From JABSOG01 sp965277695 (GTDB lineage Bacteria > Pseudomonadota > Gammaproteobacteria > Enterobacterales > Alteromonadaceae), in NCBI GenBank assembly GCA_965277695.1, contig CBDIDQ010000053.1, positions 31,377 through 95,376 of the forward strand: DNA of 64,000 nucleotides, given 5' to 3'. Below the pieces are notes generated by a model that was not told the DNA's origin, did no database searches, and saw only the letters and a program-made list of their open reading frames with translations. A program made the position numbers and the translations under genes. Shown in pieces: positions 60,533 through 64,000 of this stretch (position 1 is the first letter of the stretch; every line of letters starts with the position of its first letter).

Positions 60533-61603
60533 CAATTTACTTAAGTGATCGTGTAATTCGAACTGTTTCTTACGGCTTAACTCCGTCGCATTATATTCGC
60601 CATCAATGGTCGATTTAGTGATTTTACTGAGATTAAAACCAGAATCACTCACTTGTTTGTACAAACTAGCAATTGATAATCTGTCCTCTGAGGCAATTTT
60701 ACCTAATAGCTCAATGGTTAATGTATGTTGCCCGGCCAGCTCAATCAGTGCTTGGAGCGTTGCTAATTCTCCGGGTCTGACCATTTGTCCATAATGCTGC
60801 TGAAAAAGCGCCACACACTGTTTAACAGTTAACACCTCAATGGTGTATATTTCACTAAACTGCTCAAGCGCATGGCGGGAGGTGGCGATGATATGCCAGT
60901 TCAATTGCTTTAATTGATTAAAAATGTCGGTATCTTGTTCAGAATCTTCGAGGTTATCAAAAAACATCACAGAAGGGCTCGCAGAGCGACCCAGTTGAGT
61001 GATGAGATGTTTTAGCCAATCAGGGTGCTATACGTCAATTTCATAGGCAGGGGCAACCACTGCTCTGAGGAAAGGTGCCAAGCCATTGTGGGCGTTAATC
61101 CACAATATATCATTGATTTTTTCTGAATCATTACACCGATAAGCCAGACTACGACAAATAACCGTTTTACCTACGCCACCCATGCCTCTGACTAAAATAT
61201 CGCAAAACGGGCTATCGCACTCGATAGACGCCATCAGCTTTGCAAGGTCTTCATCGCGGCCTAATAGCTTGGGTGGTTTTTCTGGCAGCTCTCGAATTTG
61301 CCCGATATCTTTTACTTCAATGGGTGAGGCTTGTTCTAATAGCGCCGTTAAATTGAGATCATTATTGAGCCTTTCGTTATATTCCTCAAGGTTTTCATCT
61401 TCTAGAGACCCCAATTTATTCAATCGGTTAGCGATATTGACGGTCATTTCTTCGTCATAACACCAATCAATCGAAGCCGCTTTAACAGCGGTTAATAACC
61501 ACTCTGCGGTCATCGTCTTATTGCTGGTTATTAGGCCATAAGCAAAATCGCCGATGACTGTCGCTTGAATAATACCAGTATCATTCATATACAACCCCAC
61601 CAT
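60509..61603 (-). pseudogene. 5' part of the split STAND gene: NB-ARC domain with internal stop
   Basis: From ATG 61603 the frame encodes an N-terminal domain of about 115 residues, then an NB-ARC P-loop (DILVRGMGGVGKTVICRSL). A TAG at 61028-61030 stops it after PAYEIDV. The same frame continues as HPDWLKHLITQLGRSASPSV into MFFDNLEDSEQD (Walker B-like) and ATSRHALEQFSEIYTIEVL, then runs into the MITE at about 60540. NB-ARC-TPR proteins are often phage-sensing or signalling switches. At least two lesions (TAG and MITE) disable this one. Confidence 0.82.
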
Positions 61604-61974
61604 TAAATCAGGTTCAACGTAGCAATGCTTAAGTTTTGAACTTGCTCTTCTCTAAGCGGGATCAGTTGTGGGTGTAGATGTAAAGGTGATGAAGTTTGAT
61701 GTGGGTAACTTGGGTTAAATTCGATCGTCGCATTAAAATGTTTTTTTTTGGTTTTTACTATATATTGATACAAAATTCTCCAATTTAAGTCGCTATGAAT
61801 TAGACCTCTTTAACAAACGTTCGGATTTGCCCCCTGTTTAGGTCTCGATTTTTTAATATATAGCAAGTTAGTGTACCCGTAAAGAGGGTCGCTTTAAAAA
61901 GCTGCAAAATGTTTGTTTTTTTAAGGCTGTAGCAAATTGTTAAAGGTGGATAAATATATGAATAAACTAGCAAT

Positions 61975-62025
61975 ATAATAAAAAAACGGTGGTTTCTATT
62001 AACGTTTTAAATAGAAAAACCACCG
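61975..62025 (-). terminator. Terminator of the unknown gene at 62075
   Basis: Stem CGGTGGTTTCTATT / AATAGAAAAACCACCG with a long loop, followed on the minus strand by seven T. The rest of the 61604-61974 gap is AT-rich with no supported gene; it must hold the STAND promoter. Confidence 0.8.
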
Positions 62026-62074
62026 CTGTTTAGCTGTGATCGTTTGCTCTAACAACAATGATCGACAATTTGGC

Positions 62075-63149
62075 TTAAAGGTTTTTTAAGAAAGAAGTGA
62101 TTTTATCTTTTTCTTTGTCTTCTATTTTCTCTAAGAAATTAAGCACTTTGCCTTTTTCTTGCTTTTCTATTTTCTCTAAGAAATCAAGCAATTTACTTTT
62201 CTCTTGTTCCTTAATTGCCTTTAGGTCAGGTTTGAAAAGTGTGCCGTCGTAGTATTTAGCGGCTGTTCCTTCACCTTCTGGAGAGCCATGATCGGCATCA
62301 AGGGACTCGCGCCACACCCATGCGTGCCGAGCCCATTCGTCTTGATCGACGATCCCTGGCGGGGTGAACCAAACGTTCCATGAAAGCACATTTTCTTTTT
62401 GTAGCATGTTGCCAGAACCCGCGTTAAAAATGTCCATGATAAGTTGATTGAAGCTATCAACAATCGGGTAGCCTGTTTTTATAATCGAACCTATTTGAAC
62501 ATTCAAATGGCCCACAGACCATGCTTCGTCTTCATGCTTGGCAAATTCGGGAATAGGAAAGTCCTGACTTTGACCTTTGCTGAGCGCAAAGATAGGTTGT
62601 TCAGGGTTGTCAACAATACTGGTGGTGACTGTTATTGCTTGGGATTTTTTTTGATGGGAAAGGCAGGCTGCTATTTTTAAATTTGTCCCATAGTAGCTTA
62701 ACGATGGGATTTTCACATGCACCTGGGCTGAACCAGATCTTACCGACAACCCCCATGTCTGCGGCAAGCTCGCGGTTATCTTCGTTAACCCACCCTCGTG
62801 TTCCTGTCACGGTTACTTCGACGTTCATGGTACCTAACGTTGGCGAGCTAATGCCTTGTTGCGGGCATATGATCGAATAAACTCTGCCGGTATCGGTGTA
62901 ACCTAATCTAGAGATGTCAGGTGCAAACATTTGATAACATCGCTTCGGGTCGGCATTGCCTTTCTCGGTTTCCCAACTAAACTCGGGCCATTTCACCGCT
63001 TGCTGGCGCTGGAGTCTATCAATGTTGAACATATTATCTGGCATTGGTAAGGATGTCAGGTCGGGCGTTGGATAGGCAAATGCTGGATTTGATTGTTCGA
63101 ATCCGCCGATCCAACCCGGTGCAGCTGTTGATTCTTGATTATCTGTCAT
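62075..63149 (-). pseudogene. Unknown 350-residue protein, frameshifted at an A8 tract
   Basis: From ATG 63149 (AAGGAAATATA upstream; begins MTDNQESTAAPGWIGGFEQ) the frame runs through YQMFAPDISRLGYTDTGR and GTRGWVNEDNRELAADMG. At about 62648-62655 an A8 tract (minus strand) shifts it. One base fewer would join SKK to SQAITVTTSIVDNPEQPI and onward to a C-terminus with a 20-residue tandem repeat (LLDFLEKIEKQEKGKVL, then NFLEKIEDKEKDKI). I recognise no family. Homopolymer length change could switch the gene on and off; mutation or sequencing error are alternatives. Confidence 0.7.
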
Positions 63150-63314
63150 TATATTTCCTTGGTTTGTTGTTGTTGTGTTGATAATTATGAATAGATACGG
63201 TGTATCCGAATTTAAAGTACAGAAGGATTTTAGGTAGGTCAAGTGTTTTTTTCGGGGCCAGTATTTATTTAAATAACTAATTGGTTTTATTGATATTTGG
63301 ATCGATGTATTTCA

Positions 63315-63339
63315 GTGCGGCAGATTTAACCAGCCGCAC
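63315..63339. terminator. Weak hairpin downstream of the isochorismatase gene
   Basis: GTGCGGC / GCCGCAC with an 11-base loop, about 48 bp past the stop codon. No T tract is evident, so it may not terminate. It lies in the 63243-63386 gap with no other supported feature. Confidence 0.4.
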
Positions 63340-63386
63340 AGTGGTGAGAATATCAAACACTCCCCGGTTATTGCTGTTAACTGTTT

Positions 63387-63950
63387 TTAACGAACTAAAT
63401 TCAGTAAGTGATCTGTACTTTCGACCTGACAATAACCAAAACTTAATGCCGCCATAAAGGCATGGTGAACATGCTTGGCAGGCACTGTGACCCCATTAAA
63501 TTCAAGATCTAATGTGGCACAGGCATCATGAGCAACATGGCATTCATAACCTAAATCAACAGCCGCACGGGTAACGGCATCAATACACATATGACTCATT
63601 GCGCCAACAATCACTAATTTATCGACGTTTAGGTCATTGAGGATCTGTTGTAACTGAGTATCACGAAAGCTGTTGATTTGATGCTTTAAGATAACCGGCT
63701 CTCCTTCAACCGCTGCGACGCTCTGATGAATTTTGGCACCCTCAGATTCAGGGGTGAAAAATGGCGCATCTGCTGAGGTAAACTCATGACGCACATGGAT
63801 CACCGGCAACCCTTGTTGGCGAAACTCAGCCAACAGCATGGCTGCATTTGCTGTTGCGGCTTCGGTGCCTGATAAAGCCCATCTGGCAGCTGGGTACGTT
63901 GAGTAATAGTCATTTTGAAAATCAATTAATAGCAAAGCGGTATTAGACAT
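63387..63950 (-). CDS. Isochorismatase-family cysteine hydrolase
   Basis: 187 residues. The catalytic triad of the family is visible: Asp in LLIDFQNDYY (residues 7-16), Lys at VILKHQINSF (near residue 89) and Cys in VGAMSHMCIDAVTRAA (near residue 121). This group cleaves C-N or C-O bonds in substrates such as nicotinamide, biuret or isochorismate. The ATG at 63950 has AGAGATTATT upstream. The specific substrate is unknown. Confidence 0.93.
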   Translation of the reverse strand: MSNTALLLIDFQNDYYSTYPAARWALSGTEAATANAAMLLAEFRQQGLPVIHVRHEFTSADAPFFTPESEGAKIHQSVAAVEGEPVILKHQINSFRDTQLQQILNDLNVDKLVIVGAMSHMCIDAVTRAAVDLGYECHVAHDACATLDLEFNGVTVPAKHVHHAFMAALSFGYCQVESTDHLLNLVR

Positions 63951-64000
63951 AATAATCTCTCTGGTGTTTTATCTGTATTGTTTAGCTGGTTTGTTAAAGC

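Overview
The window looks like a chromosomal segment of a marine-type gammaproteobacterium, probably near the Alteromonadales (Shewanella, Pseudoalteromonas, Thalassotalea and similar). The basis is moderate-to-low GC, full-length FadE, a cmoA-cmoB pair, purM-purN, a large chemoreceptor ending in a CheR-tether-like motif, an NtrC-type two-component system, and traces of a chromosomal integron. No rRNA, tRNA or CRISPR array was seen. The organism assignment is inference from gene content.

Layout. 1-5.1 kb is a mobile-element graveyard: a large serine recombinase running off the left edge, an IS91-type transposase fragment, attC-like palindromes flanking a DUF4386 gene, a broken Txe/YoeB toxin-antitoxin remnant, and an internally deleted IS66 element. 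5.3-11.6 kb is a zinc-homeostasis cluster marked by five copies of an ATGTTATAACAT palindrome that I read as Zur boxes. It holds a secreted subtilisin, a ZIP-like/ArsP-permease fusion with a His-rich tail, a DUF1826 protein and a COG0523 GTPase. 11.8-22.6 kb is mostly ordinary: fadE, a YafJ-type amidotransferase, a poly-HAMP chemoreceptor, a flavin reductase with a small regulator, nnrS and moeA. 22.6-27.8 kb is accessory: a broken receiver domain, a frameshifted KAP ATPase and a NACHT ATPase interrupted by 38 Ser-Arg/Ser-Leu dipeptides encoded by a hexanucleotide satellite. This is the best candidate for an undescribed (possibly defence) system.

28-37.5 kb is housekeeping: DUF3108, purN-purM, cmoB-cmoA, a MATE pump, uvrB with a duplicated start region, and an RlmI-like methyltransferase. 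38-42 kb is an NtrC/histidine-kinase pair divergent from an exported His/Asp-rich protein that has a sigma-54-like promoter and tandem palindromic operators. 43.3-48.2 kb is a putative signalling operon: a YfiR-like periplasmic protein, a hybrid kinase and a diguanylate cyclase. 49-54 kb has two related FMN split-barrel proteins, a DsrE protein, a TetR regulator and a flavin/2Fe-2S reductase. 54-58 kb has an exported methyltransferase, an AlkB homologue, glyoxalase I, a small zinc ribbon and a possible leukocidin-like secreted protein. 58.5-61.6 kb is a STAND (NB-ARC plus TPR) gene that was split by a 171-bp MITE whose ends match those of the IS66 relic at 4.1 kb. The right end has an unknown protein split at an A8 tract and an isochorismatase-family hydrolase.

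Small dispersed palindromic repeats of several families recur between genes and are listed individually. Two P-loop/STAND systems (KAP-NACHT and NB-ARC-TPR), both damaged, suggest turnover of defence-like genes here.
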